A stretch of DNA of 62,642 nt from UMGS1387 sp045540015. GTDB taxonomy: Bacteria; Bacillota; Clostridia; Oscillospirales; CAG-382. The notes under the pieces are model-generated. The model was not told the DNA's origin. It worked only from the letters and a program-made list of their open reading frames with translations, and did no database searches. The stretch is taken from assembly GCA_045540015.1 (NCBI GenBank), contig JAZQGP010000029.1, forward strand, positions 1 to 62,642. Direction: 5' to 3'. This document shows, in pieces, positions 34,964-43,524 of this stretch. The first letter of the stretch is position 1. Every line of letters begins with the position of its first letter. The translations under genes were made by a program, and so were the position numbers.

Positions 34964-35956
34964 TTATATAATATATTCTTTAGCTTTGTCGGTAAATATT
35001 CTTTTAACCTCATCTGCTGAGCCTGCTATGGTGCAGCCTGCCGCTTTTTTGTGTCCTCCGCCGCCAAAGAAAGCACAAAGCTCAGACATATCGCCGTCAC
35101 CGTTTGTTCTGACCGAGAATTTAAACTGATTTGGTGCTTTTTCGTACATATACACTCCAATTTCAACGCCCTCCATGCAACGCGGGATTTGTATTACAGT
35201 TTCCGTATCATTGTTTGTTGCACCAATTTTGTCAAGCTCATTTTTTGGTATATATACAAGGCATAGCTTTCCGTGATAGAAAAACTCCATATGGTTATAT
35301 GCAAGTCTTTCAACATCAATTTGCACTTTGCTTTTTAAATCAAATAGTCTGTAGTTGATTTCGTGTGCCGGTATTCCGCTTTCCAATAGCTCGGCGGCAA
35401 ATTTATGCGTTTTGGCACCCGTGTTGCTGTACTTGAAACAACCGCTGTCTGAGGATATTGCGCTGTACAGTGCAAAACAGGTGTCATATGAAAATAGGTC
35501 TTTTCCCGTCATCGCACAGAGAACTGTGCAAAGCTCGTAAACAACTTCGCCTGCTGAGCTTGCTTTTTCTTCAAGAAGAAGTTTGTCGCAGGTGAGAGTG
35601 TTGAGCCTATGATGGTCTATGGCAAGCGAAAGCAGAGTGTTTGCTTCGTTCTTTAAATCGGAAAGTAAATAATCTGAGGCAACGTCGGTGCTTATCACTG
35701 TGGATTCGTCAGTAAGATGTGAGAGAAATTCGTCTTTTCCTTCGAGAATTTTCACATTGTTTGTGTTTATGAATTTAAGTCTGTTCGGCACTTTTCCGGG
35801 AGAAGCAATAACAGCACTTTTTCCAAGCTGTCCGATAATGCACGAAAGACCGATTGACGATCCGAGGCAGTCGCCGTCTGCTCTGTCATGAATCAAAATA
35901 ATGTAATTGTCATGTGAGAGCAGAAACTCGGCTGCTTCTCTGTAGGTAACATTCAT
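34964..35956 (-). CDS. nrnA: DHH-family phosphoesterase, NrnA type
   Basis: A 330-residue DHH/DHHA1 phosphoesterase. The N-terminal DHH part has ILIHDRADGDCLGSS, VISTDVAS and LAIDHHRLNTL as metal ligands. The C-terminal DHHA1 part has GGGGHKKAAGC. NrnA enzymes degrade short oligoribonucleotides (nanoRNA) and pAp. A cyclic-dinucleotide or pGpG role is also known in the wider family. A GGAGG site precedes the start. The next upstream gene is a HAD hydrolase 15 bp away, so they are co-transcribed. Confidence 0.88.
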   Translation of the reverse strand: MNVTYREAAEFLLSHDNYIILIHDRADGDCLGSSIGLSCIIGQLGKSAVIASPGKVPNRLKFINTNNVKILEGKDEFLSHLTDESTVISTDVASDYLLSDLKNEANTLLSLAIDHHRLNTLTCDKLLLEEKASSAGEVVYELCTVLCAMTGKDLFSYDTCFALYSAISSDSGCFKYSNTGAKTHKFAAELLESGIPAHEINYRLFDLKSKVQIDVERLAYNHMEFFYHGKLCLVYIPKNELDKIGATNNDTETVIQIPRCMEGVEIGVYMYEKAPNQFKFSVRTNGDGDMSELCAFFGGGGHKKAAGCTIAGSADEVKRIFTDKAKEYII

Positions 35957-35971
35957 TATATTTCCTCCTTG

Positions 35972-36622
35972 TCAGCACATAAGAAGTGCGTAATCTTCAA
36001 CAAAGGGTTTGTCATAAAAATTTTTTATAAGGTCTATTTCTGCAATCTGCATTTCATCCTGAATAACGGTGTATCTGAAGCCGTGGTTATAGAGCGTTTC
36101 AATACAGTACCTTGCATCCTCAAAGAACATTGTGTTTTCCTTTGTTCCTCCGAGAGTACACATTACTTTTTCGTATATGTCAGGGAACTTTTTGGATTTC
36201 CCGATTTCCTGAACAGTGAAAATGCAGTCAAATAAATCATATATTCCGTGAAGCTTGAGACAGGGAACACACAGCTCTTTCGGAGTTGCTGTTGCAGCAC
36301 CGATTTTCACGCCGTTCTTTTTTAGATGCTCAAGAAACTCTTTTGCATTCTTTTTAAGTCCTACAGTTCCGTCTGCATATGAAGGCTTCATATCTTCATG
36401 AAGAATTTCAAGATAATGCTTTCTGTCGAATTTTTTACCGCACATATTCTCGGCTTCTTCTACCGCCTGACTGAACATAAGCGTTTCAAGGCGGGCGAGC
36501 GTTTTATCATCAAGCTTTCTTCCGACAAAGTCCTGCATGAGAAGAGCTTCTTTCTGTCTCCATAAGCGCATTGAGTCGAGGAGCGTTCCGTCAAGATCAA
36601 ATACTGCATATTTGTAATCCAT
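35972..36622 (-). CDS. HAD-superfamily hydrolase
   Basis: A 216-residue HAD phosphatase with motif I AVFDLDGTLLDSM, motif II IGAATATP, a Lys in EIGKSKKFPDIY and motif IV MFFEDARYCIETL. The single C-terminal Asp/Glu arrangement (FFEDA) is common in beta-phosphoglucomutase-like HADs. The substrate is unknown. The start at 36622 is chosen because GGAGG lies 5 nt upstream; the earlier in-frame ATG is inside that site. Confidence 0.82.
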   Translation of the reverse strand: MDYKYAVFDLDGTLLDSMRLWRQKEALLMQDFVGRKLDDKTLARLETLMFSQAVEEAENMCGKKFDRKHYLEILHEDMKPSYADGTVGLKKNAKEFLEHLKKNGVKIGAATATPKELCVPCLKLHGIYDLFDCIFTVQEIGKSKKFPDIYEKVMCTLGGTKENTMFFEDARYCIETLYNHGFRYTVIQDEMQIAEIDLIKNFYDKPFVEDYALLMC

Positions 36623-36636
36623 TATAACCTCCATAC

Positions 36637-37152
36637 TCAGAACCTGAATTTTTTTTTGAGCTTTTTTTCATAGATAAATCTAAAGACAGGTAAAGCGTAG
36701 TCATATGCAGCAAAGAATATATTGCCAGTAGCAGCAAGAGCAATATACATCCACCAGGGTTCGCCGGCGATTCCGAAGATTTTCGTGAAGATCAGAAAAT
36801 CCGCGACCATAATTGCATTAAATATTGCGAATGATAAAAGCTTTGAAACTATCTTGGGAAAGCTTGAAAGCCGATTGCATAGTATCGGGTAGTATCCGAA
36901 AAAACTTATATAGTATATGACGGCGCTTGACGAGGTCATAAACAGAAATGCAAGAACGGATGAGGCAAAATACATAAGAAGCGCATACCGCGTTCCGGTT
37001 TCCGATAAAACAATAAGCGATATTATAGAACATGCTGCAGCTACAGTCAGATCGAGTATGTCAAGCATTGTACCGAAAAAGAGGAGTACAACCGAAAGAG
37101 CCGCGAAAACGGCGCATATGGCTGCATTTTTGATTTTGTTTTTGCGCTTCAA
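36637..37152 (-). CDS. small polytopic membrane protein
   Basis: A 171-residue protein with about five hydrophobic helices and a basic C-terminal tail (EKKLKKKFRF). It opens KRKNKIKNAAICAVFAALSV, which resembles the N terminus of substrate-binding (S) components of ECF vitamin transporters and related membrane families. I cannot name a substrate. It is first in a unit with the HAD hydrolase and nrnA, 14 bp before the HAD start. Confidence 0.7.
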   Translation of the reverse strand: MKRKNKIKNAAICAVFAALSVVLLFFGTMLDILDLTVAAACSIISLIVLSETGTRYALLMYFASSVLAFLFMTSSSAVIYYISFFGYYPILCNRLSSFPKIVSKLLSFAIFNAIMVADFLIFTKIFGIAGEPWWMYIALAATGNIFFAAYDYALPVFRFIYEKKLKKKFRF

Positions 37153-37336
37153 ATGAAATACTCCTTTCAGTGAATTGTATTTACAGTATACATTAAATAC
37201 GAGTATATCTCAATATACTATTTTTGAATTTTTAACATTTTACAAAATATTAAATAAAATATGCCTTATTTGTTTTATATATGCCCATAATATATGGTAA
37301 TATTTAGTGTATACAAAAACACGGCGGTGAAAAATT

Positions 37337-37810
37337 ATGATTAAGTTTAAAGAATTTGCAAAAAAATGGTATAATAATACATTATTGATGTTTGCTCTTG
37401 TTGTACTAGCTTTCTCTCTTGCGGGATATGCTGCGAATCCTGGCGCGAATGTTATGTTTTCTTCCCAGATAATTGAGCTGTTTTTCTTTTCATGTGCAGC
37501 ATCCCTCGGCATTGGCATAAGCAGCTTTGTCAGAAATAACAGTGTTATAAAGCAAGCTTTGCGTTTTGTACTTGTTTACGCAGCTTTCGCCGTCTTTTTC
37601 TTTGCATTTGGCGCAGGAAACAGTTTTATTAACAATGAAAGCGGAAATAAGGTTTTCACGGTTATTTGCTTGACACTTATGTTTGTTGGTGTTTATGTTG
37701 TATCTGCATCGCTTATATACGGATTTTTCGCAATAACTAAGGCAATACAGAATAAAAACATTGAGTACACAAATCAGTTTGAAGACGTTAAAAATAAAAC
37801 AGAAAACTGA
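37337..37810 (+). CDS. four-helix membrane protein, DUF3021-like
   Basis: A 157-residue protein with four hydrophobic helices and charged ends. It has a layout like DUF3021 proteins (often beside LytTR regulators), but no LytTR gene is here. The start follows a CGGTGAAAAATT leader with a weak site. It is divergent from the preceding small membrane protein and upstream of an rRNA methyltransferase. The function is unknown. Confidence 0.65.
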   Translation: MIKFKEFAKKWYNNTLLMFALVVLAFSLAGYAANPGANVMFSSQIIELFFFSCAASLGIGISSFVRNNSVIKQALRFVLVYAAFAVFFFAFGAGNSFINNESGNKVFTVICLTLMFVGVYVVSASLIYGFFAITKAIQNKNIEYTNQFEDVKNKTEN

Positions 37811-37868
37811 ATTTTTGCGGTGATGTCTGAACGTCACCGTATATTTTATAAGCAAGGTTGGGTTAATT

Positions 37869-38987
37869 ATGAATTTTGTTGCAACATGCCTTTTCGGTCT
37901 TGAAAGACTTGTTGGTGAGGAAATTGATGCTCTAGGCTATAAAAGACGTGAAACAATTGACGGCAGAGTGTATTTTGAAGGTGATGTAAGCGCTGTTCCG
38001 AGGGCAAACATAAATTTGCGAACGGCTGAAAGAGTATTTATTGAGATATGCACATTTCATGCAGAAACCTTTGTTGAACTTTTTGACGGTGTTAAAAAAT
38101 TTCCCTGGGAGACTATTATCGGCGAAAAGGATGCTTTTCCCGTAAAGGGACACTCAATCCGTTCAAAACTGTATTCAATTCCCGACTGCCAGAGTATAAT
38201 AAAAAAGGCGGTTGTTTCAAGACTTCAGACGGCGTATAAAAAGGAATGGTTTGAAGAAACGGGTGTCAATTATCAGATAGAGTTTTTTATTCTTGATGAC
38301 AAGGTTTGCATAATGCTGGATACAAGCGGCGATCCGCTTCATAAGCGTGGATACAGAACTGAAGCAAACGCTGCCCCCATACGAGAAACACTTGCTTCAG
38401 CGCTTGTTAAACTTTCAAGACCTCGTGAACAGGTGCGGCTCTGGGACCCTTTCTGCGGTTCAGGAACAATTGTAATAGAAGCGGCTCTTTTAATGACAAA
38501 TACAGCGCCCGGAATTAAGCGTTCGTTCAGAGCAGAAGCATTTCCTTTTATTCCCAAGAAAATGTGGACTGATGCAAGGAATGAAGCAAAATCAGCAATA
38601 AAAGCAGATACCGCTTTCCGTGCATATGACTCCGACATTGATTTAAGAGCACTTGCGGTTGCTAAGAAAAACGCTGACCGTGCCGGTATGTCAAAGTACA
38701 TAAAGTTCTTTACCAAGGATGCGACTGAAATATCAAGGGACGATACAAGAACAACAATAGTTTGTAATCCTCCGTACGGAGAACGTCTTGACAGCATAAA
38801 ACAGGCAAGAGAACTGTACAAAAAAATGGGCAAGAACTTCCCGAAGCTCTCTCCTTGGCAGATTTACATTATAACTTCGGAGGAAGAGTTTGAAAAGCTG
38901 TACGGCGTAAAAGCCGATAAGGTCAGAAAGTTGTATAACGGAATGATTAGGTGTAATTATTATCAGTATTTTAAAAGGAGAGACTGA
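37869..38987 (+). CDS. THUMP-domain 23S rRNA guanine-N2 methyltransferase (RlmL/YpsC type)
   Basis: A 372-residue class I SAM-dependent methyltransferase. Residues 1-150 are a ferredoxin-like and THUMP RNA-binding region. From about residue 185 the UPF0020 catalytic domain has LWDPFCGSGTIVIEAALL (SAM loop) and the catalytic VCNPPYGERL. The family methylates G2445 of 23S rRNA. It is single-domain compared with the two-domain E. coli RlmKL, as usual in Firmicutes. It precedes a PHP protein by 1 bp. Confidence 0.9.
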   Translation: MNFVATCLFGLERLVGEEIDALGYKRRETIDGRVYFEGDVSAVPRANINLRTAERVFIEICTFHAETFVELFDGVKKFPWETIIGEKDAFPVKGHSIRSKLYSIPDCQSIIKKAVVSRLQTAYKKEWFEETGVNYQIEFFILDDKVCIMLDTSGDPLHKRGYRTEANAAPIRETLASALVKLSRPREQVRLWDPFCGSGTIVIEAALLMTNTAPGIKRSFRAEAFPFIPKKMWTDARNEAKSAIKADTAFRAYDSDIDLRALAVAKKNADRAGMSKYIKFFTKDATEISRDDTRTTIVCNPPYGERLDSIKQARELYKKMGKNFPKLSPWQIYIITSEEEFEKLYGVKADKVRKLYNGMIRCNYYQYFKRRD

Positions 38988-38988
38988 T

Positions 38989-39633
38989 ATGTTATTTGAT
39001 ATGCATGTTCACACGTATCCGTCAAGCCCTTGCGGAACGCTTGACGGAAAAACAATTGCGGAATATTATAAAAAAGCAGGCTATGACGGCATAGTTGTAA
39101 CTGATCATTTTATAAAATCTGTCGGTATTACCTACGAGGAATGTTGCAATAGGCATATGCAGGGGTACCTTGACGCAAAACACCGAGGAGATGAAATCGG
39201 TCTTACTGTGCTATATGGTTGCGAACTCAGGTTTCTATCCAATGTCAATGATTATTTGGTATATGGCATGACAAACGATTTTCTCCTTTCTAATCCTGAT
39301 ATATATAACTGGACACCGGCACACTTAAAAGAGGTTTGCGAGCAAAATGGATTTGTGTTTTATCAAGCACATCCTTTCAGGAACGGCTGTACTGTAATAA
39401 ATCCCGATGACCTCTTTGGCATAGAGGTGTTTAACGGCGGATACAATCAAAGAAATGAAATTGCGAATATATGGGCAGAAAAGTATAAGCTTCATAAGAT
39501 TTCGGGTTCTGATTGCCATTCCGTCGATCAGCTTGGTGTTGCCGGAGTTGCTTTTTATAATCGGATAAAAGACGAAAAACAGCTTGTACATGCATTATTA
39601 AATGATGAATACATGCTTGTTGAAAGAACTTGA
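38989..39633 (+). CDS. PHP-domain phosphoesterase
   Basis: A 214-residue protein with the PHP metal-binding motifs: DMHVHTYPSS, VVTDHFI, YGCELRF, FYQAHPF and SGSDCHSVDQ. PHP proteins include histidinol phosphatases and nucleotide phosphoesterases. The substrate is not evident and no his genes are nearby. An AAGGAG site lies within the end of the methyltransferase gene, so the two are translationally coupled. Confidence 0.85.
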   Translation: MLFDMHVHTYPSSPCGTLDGKTIAEYYKKAGYDGIVVTDHFIKSVGITYEECCNRHMQGYLDAKHRGDEIGLTVLYGCELRFLSNVNDYLVYGMTNDFLLSNPDIYNWTPAHLKEVCEQNGFVFYQAHPFRNGCTVINPDDLFGIEVFNGGYNQRNEIANIWAEKYKLHKISGSDCHSVDQLGVAGVAFYNRIKDEKQLVHALLNDEYMLVERT

Positions 39634-39695
39634 ATGAGACATTTGAAAGCTGACTGAAATAAATGTTAATATTGTGTAAAAACAGGCAAAAACGC

Positions 39696-39724
39696 TTGAT
39701 TTTTACAAATTGCAGGTATACAAT
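39696..39724 (+). promoter_or_regulatory. groESL promoter
   Basis: TTGATT (39696-39701), a 17-bp spacer and TACAAT (39719-39724), directly upstream of the CIRCE element. Confidence 0.75.
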
Positions 39725-39735
39725 ATCTCATGTGA

Positions 39736-39762
39736 TTAGCACTCGTCGTTTGTGAGTGCTAA
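39736..39762 (+). promoter_or_regulatory. CIRCE operator (HrcA binding site)
   Basis: A perfect TTAGCACTC-N9-GAGTGCTAA inverted repeat sits between the promoter and groES. It is the binding site of the heat-shock repressor HrcA. Confidence 0.97.
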
Positions 39763-39803
39763 ACTTTAAAAATTGTAAACGATATGTTTAGGAGGAATAA
39801 ACT

Positions 39804-40088
39804 ATGAAACTCAGACCTCTTGCTGACAGAGTGGTCGTAAAGGCTATCGAAGCAGAAGAAACAACAAAGAGCGGTATCATTCTTACAGCTGCTGCACAGG
39901 AAAAGCCCAGCATTGCAGAAGTAGTTGAAGTTGGTCCCGGCGGAATGGTAGACGGCAAGGAAGTTGTTATGACTGTTAAAAAGGGCGACAAGGTTATAAC
40001 AAGCAAATATGCAGGAACAGAAGTGAAGCTTGACGGTGTTGAATACTCTGTTGTAAGACAGAGCGATATTCTTGCAATCGTTGAATAA
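39804..40088 (+). CDS. groES: co-chaperonin GroES
   Basis: A 94-residue co-chaperonin (LRPLADRVVVKAIEAEE, then a mobile loop TTKSGIILTAAAQEKP, and GDKVITSKYAGTEVKLDG). It caps GroEL rings during ATP-driven folding. AGGAGG precedes the ATG by 8 nt. It is transcribed with groEL 33 bp downstream under HrcA/CIRCE control. Confidence 0.98.
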   Translation: MKLRPLADRVVVKAIEAEETTKSGIILTAAAQEKPSIAEVVEVGPGGMVDGKEVVMTVKKGDKVITSKYAGTEVKLDGVEYSVVRQSDILAIVE

Positions 40089-40121
40089 TTTGCATTTATC
40101 GAACTTTAGGAGGTAATTATT

Positions 40122-41741
40122 ATGGCAAAGGAACTTTCTTACGGCATTGAAGCAAGAAACGCTCTTGTTAAGGGTGTTGACGCTGTTGCCGATACTGTTA
40201 AAATCACACTCGGACCTAAGGGAAGAAACGTAGTTCTCGATAAGAAATATGGCGCACCCCTTATTACAAATGACGGTGTTACAATCGCAAAGGAAATTGA
40301 ACTTGAGGATGCTATGGAAAACATGGGAGCTCAGCTCCTTAAGGAAGTAGCAACAAAGACAAATGATGCAGCAGGTGACGGTACAACAACCGCAACACTT
40401 CTTGCACAGGCTTTTGTTCATGAGGGCATGAAGAACGTTGTTGCAGGTGCAAACCCCATGGTTATCAGAAAGGGTATCCAGAAGGCTGTTGACACTGCTG
40501 TTGAAGAGCTTCATAAGATTTCAAAGAAAGTAAACGGCTCTCAGGATATTGCACGTGTCGGTGCAGTTTCTTCTGCTGATGAAGTAATCGGTCAGCTTAT
40601 TGCAGATGCAATGGACAAAGTAACTTCCGACGGTGTTATCACTGTTGAGGAATCAAAATCTGCAGACACCTATTGCGAAGTAGTTGAAGGTATGCAGTTT
40701 GACAGAGGATATATTTCTCCTTACATGGTAACAGATACAGATAAGATGGAAGCTGTTATCGATGATGCTGTTCTTCTCATTACAGATAAGAAGATTTCCA
40801 ACATTCAGGATATTCTTCCTCTTCTTGAACAGATTCTTCAGGAAGGCAAGAAGCTCGTTATTATTGCCGAAGACATCGAAGGCGAAGCACTTTCCACTCT
40901 TCTTGTTAATAAGATAAGGGGTACATTTACCTGTGTTGCTGTAAAGGCTCCCGGCTTTGGTGACAGAAGAAAGGAAATGCTTGTTGATATCGCAACTCTT
41001 ACAGGCGGTGAGGTTATTTCCTCTGACCTTGGTTTTGAGCTTAAGGATACAACTGTAGCTCAGCTCGGTAGAGCACGTCAGGTTAAGATTAATAAGGAAA
41101 ACACAATTATTGTCGGCGGTGCAGGTGATACCGATGCTATTAAGGGCAGAATCGGTCAGATTAAGTCTGCTATTGAAACAACAACTTCTGATTTTGACAG
41201 AGAAAAGCTCCAGGAAAGACTTGCAAAGCTTTCCGGCGGTGTTGCTGTTATTAAGGTTGGTGCAGCTACCGAAACCGAAATGAAGGAAAAGAAGCTTCGT
41301 ATCGAGGATGCTCTCAATGCAACAAAGGCAGCAGTTGAAGAAGGTATCGTTCCCGGCGGCGGAACCGCATTTGTAAATGTAATTCCTGCAGTAGATAAGC
41401 TTCTTGCTACTGTTGAAGGCGACGAAAAGACAGGCGTAAATATCGTTCTTAAGGCTCTTGAAGCACCTGTTCGCCAGATTGCAGCAAACGCAGGCATGGA
41501 CGGTTCTGTAATCCTTGAAAAGATTAAGAACGCCGATGCAGGTATCGGATATGATGCTTATAACGATAAGTACGTTAACATGATGGAAGCCGGAATTGTT
41601 GACCCGACTAAGGTTTCTCGTTCTGCTCTCCAGAATGCTTCCTCTGTTGCATCCATGATTCTTACAACCGAGGCACTTGTTGCCGATAAGCCCGAGCCTG
41701 TTTCCGCGGCTCCAGCAGCACCTGCTCCAGGAATGTATTGA
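40122..41741 (+). CDS. groEL: chaperonin GroEL
   Basis: A 539-residue chaperonin with the usual equatorial, intermediate and apical domains. Conserved stretches are TLGPKGRNVVLDKKYGAP, the catalytic Asp in NDAAGDGTTTATLL, and IVPGGGTAFVN. The C-terminal tail is AAPAAPAPGMY rather than a long GGM repeat. It folds cytosolic proteins with GroES. It has an AGGAGG site and is followed by a terminator. A single chaperonin operon is seen here. Confidence 0.98.
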   Translation: MAKELSYGIEARNALVKGVDAVADTVKITLGPKGRNVVLDKKYGAPLITNDGVTIAKEIELEDAMENMGAQLLKEVATKTNDAAGDGTTTATLLAQAFVHEGMKNVVAGANPMVIRKGIQKAVDTAVEELHKISKKVNGSQDIARVGAVSSADEVIGQLIADAMDKVTSDGVITVEESKSADTYCEVVEGMQFDRGYISPYMVTDTDKMEAVIDDAVLLITDKKISNIQDILPLLEQILQEGKKLVIIAEDIEGEALSTLLVNKIRGTFTCVAVKAPGFGDRRKEMLVDIATLTGGEVISSDLGFELKDTTVAQLGRARQVKINKENTIIVGGAGDTDAIKGRIGQIKSAIETTTSDFDREKLQERLAKLSGGVAVIKVGAATETEMKEKKLRIEDALNATKAAVEEGIVPGGGTAFVNVIPAVDKLLATVEGDEKTGVNIVLKALEAPVRQIAANAGMDGSVILEKIKNADAGIGYDAYNDKYVNMMEAGIVDPTKVSRSALQNASSVASMILTTEALVADKPEPVSAAPAAPAPGMY

Positions 41742-41761
41742 TCATAAACCATAAATATTAC

Positions 41762-41790
41762 GGCTTCGGTGAAAACCGAGGCCTTTTTTT
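41762..41790 (+). terminator. groESL terminator
   Basis: A 9-bp stem GGCTTCGGT/ACCGAGGCC (one G-U pair) with a GAAA tetraloop, then seven T. Confidence 0.93.
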
Positions 41791-41801
41791 GATATTAGTT
41801 A

Positions 41802-41830
41802 TTGAAAAAAGGTTTTGTATGTGTTATAAT
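41802..41830 (+). promoter_or_regulatory. promoter of the SLH-fused binding protein
   Basis: TTGAAA (41802-41807), a 17-bp spacer and TATAAT (41825-41830). Confidence 0.8.
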
Positions 41831-41862
41831 TAATTTGATATTAAAGTAAGGAAGGGTTTATT

Positions 41863-43173
41863 ATGAAAAAAATTATTTTTGTATGCTTAATATTTTTACT
41901 GAGTATTAATTTTGTTATGCCTGTAAATGCAAACACAACAAAAACGTTAAAAATTGGTATTACGGATTTCGTTCCTATGAATTATTATGATGAAAGTGGA
42001 GAATTGATTGGTTTTGACACAGAACTTGCAAAATATGTATGTGAGGAATTGAATATGATTCCTCAATTTGTGCATATTGATTGGTCTTTAAAAGAATTCG
42101 AGTTAGAATCAGGAAATGTTGATTGTGTATGGAATGGTCTTACATTGACTGATGAAAGATTAAAGAATCTAGATTGTTCATATCCTTATGCCAAGGCTTC
42201 GTACATAATTGTTTCCCAAAAAGCTAATATAAACAAATTTAAAACTTTGGACTTAATTATGGAGCAAAAGTTTGCTGTTGAAGAGGGATCAATTAGTGAA
42301 ATGGAAGCTGATTATTATGGATTAAGTTATATTTCTACATCAAGTGAGGTTGCGGCAATGCAGGCAGTGCAGGATGGAATAGCAGATGCTTGTATTGTAG
42401 ATAGTTTGATAGCCAATAAATTGTTAAATAACAAAAATAGCTTCTTTGATTTGGGTATTGTTCATACATTGTACGAAGAGAAGTTTGTTATAGGGTTTAA
42501 AAAAGATAGTCAATATACAAAAAAAGTAAATGAGATACTCTCATTGGCTAAGGAGAAAGGCATATTAAATGAATTATCTTCTAAATATAATATTGATTTG
42601 TGTTTGGAAGATATACCTAGTATTACTAAGACTGAAGTGTTTAAAGACGTTTCTTTACAGCATTGGGCTTATGATTATATAAGCGAAATGTCAAAAAAGG
42701 GAGTTATTTCCGGATATGGTAATGGAATGTTTGGACCTGAAGATAAAATAACAAGAGCTCAATTTGCTACAATGTTATGTCGAATTGCAAACATTAAAAC
42801 TGATGACATAGTTGTGACATCGTTTTCTGATGTGTCAATGGCTGATTGGTATGCTGTTTATGTGGAAGCAGCAAAACCATATTTTGGAGGATACAATAAC
42901 AATACCTATTATAATCCAAACACATATGCCAAACGTGAAGATATTGCAGTGGCATTAGTAAAATATAAAGGCTATGATATTTCTTTATACAGTGAAGAAG
43001 AGTTCGAAAAAATTTTCACTGATTGGAACGAAATAAGTGTCGATGCACGAAAATATGTTTATGCAGCTGTAAAAAATAATCTTATCAATGGATATAATGA
43101 CGATACATTTAGGGGGGAAGCAAATATAACAAGAGCTGAGGCTGCAACTTTATTTTATAAGGCATCGAAATAG
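41863..43173 (+). CDS. family 3 solute-binding protein fused to three S-layer homology domains
   Basis: A 436-residue exported protein. Residues 1-24 are a signal peptide. Residues about 28-248 are a periplasmic-binding domain of the amino-acid type (ILKIGITDFVPMNYYDESG-like start, GFDTELAKYVCEELN, WNGLTLTDERLK). Three SLH domains follow at about 260-310 (FKDVSLQHWAYDYI), 320-372 and 383-436 (ITRAEAATLFYKA). SLH domains tie proteins to secondary cell-wall polymer. Most binding proteins in Firmicutes are lipid-anchored, and no permease gene is adjacent. The gene is more AT-rich than its neighbours, a possible sign of transfer. Confidence 0.88.
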   Translation: MKKIIFVCLIFLLSINFVMPVNANTTKTLKIGITDFVPMNYYDESGELIGFDTELAKYVCEELNMIPQFVHIDWSLKEFELESGNVDCVWNGLTLTDERLKNLDCSYPYAKASYIIVSQKANINKFKTLDLIMEQKFAVEEGSISEMEADYYGLSYISTSSEVAAMQAVQDGIADACIVDSLIANKLLNNKNSFFDLGIVHTLYEEKFVIGFKKDSQYTKKVNEILSLAKEKGILNELSSKYNIDLCLEDIPSITKTEVFKDVSLQHWAYDYISEMSKKGVISGYGNGMFGPEDKITRAQFATMLCRIANIKTDDIVVTSFSDVSMADWYAVYVEAAKPYFGGYNNNTYYNPNTYAKREDIAVALVKYKGYDISLYSEEEFEKIFTDWNEISVDARKYVYAAVKNNLINGYNDDTFRGEANITRAEAATLFYKASK

Positions 43174-43176
43174 TAT

Positions 43177-43345
43177 GGCATCTAAATCGTGCACGAATTC
43201 TATAATTGACACATACAGAGTTTTATTTCATAAAATTCTCAAGAGCTTGCGCTCTTTTGTGCTCCTTCGGGCACTGTGTCAATTGACGGCGTCGCAAAAA
43301 ATGCCCTTGCAAGCAAGCATTTTTACTCATGGTAAAATTTTTTGC
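43177..43345 (+). repeat. structured repeat unit, copy 1
   Basis: A first unit of about 169 bp starting GGCATC. AATTGACACA (43204-43213) pairs perfectly with TGTGTCAATT (43275-43284). Inside are three hairpins: TTTTAT/ATAAAA, AAGAGC/GCTCTT and GTGC...GCAC. The strictly shared tail TTGACGGCGTCGCAAAAA follows, then a second hairpin AAAAATGC...GCATTTTT enclosing CTTGC/GCAAG, and TTTTTACTCAT. No plausible protein is encoded. Confidence 0.7.
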
Positions 43346-43510
43346 GGCATCAAATTTGTACACTGATTCTATAATTGACACATACGGGATTTTTTTTATA
43401 AAATTCCTAAATCCTTTTTGGCTTTTTGCGGTCTTTGACCGCTGTGTCAATTGACGGCGTCGCAAAAATCTCCTTGCGAGCAAGGATTTTTACTCATATT
43501 ATAAATTTTG
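43346..43510 (+). repeat. structured repeat unit, copy 2
   Basis: Second unit, again starting GGCATC, with the same AATTGACACA (43373-43382)/TGTGTCAATT (43443-43452) closing stem and the same GACGGCGTCGCAAAAA block. The inner hairpins have different sequences but still pair: GGATTTT/AAAATTCC, AAATCC/GGCTTT and GCGGTC/GACCGC. The tail hairpin AAAAATCTCCTTGC/GCAAGGATTTTT also re-pairs. It ends just before the ribosome site of the next gene. Confidence 0.7.
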
Positions 43511-43524
43511 GAGAACTTGATATA

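Noticed and set aside
43175..43483. Short open frames on both strands over the tandem repeats
   Set aside because: They begin and end at random with respect to the repeat units, lack ribosome sites and change frame between copies. RNA structure explains the sequence better.
43177..43514. CRISPR array
   Set aside because: Only two units of about 169 bp, no 25-40 bp repeats with unique spacers, and no cas genes in the window.
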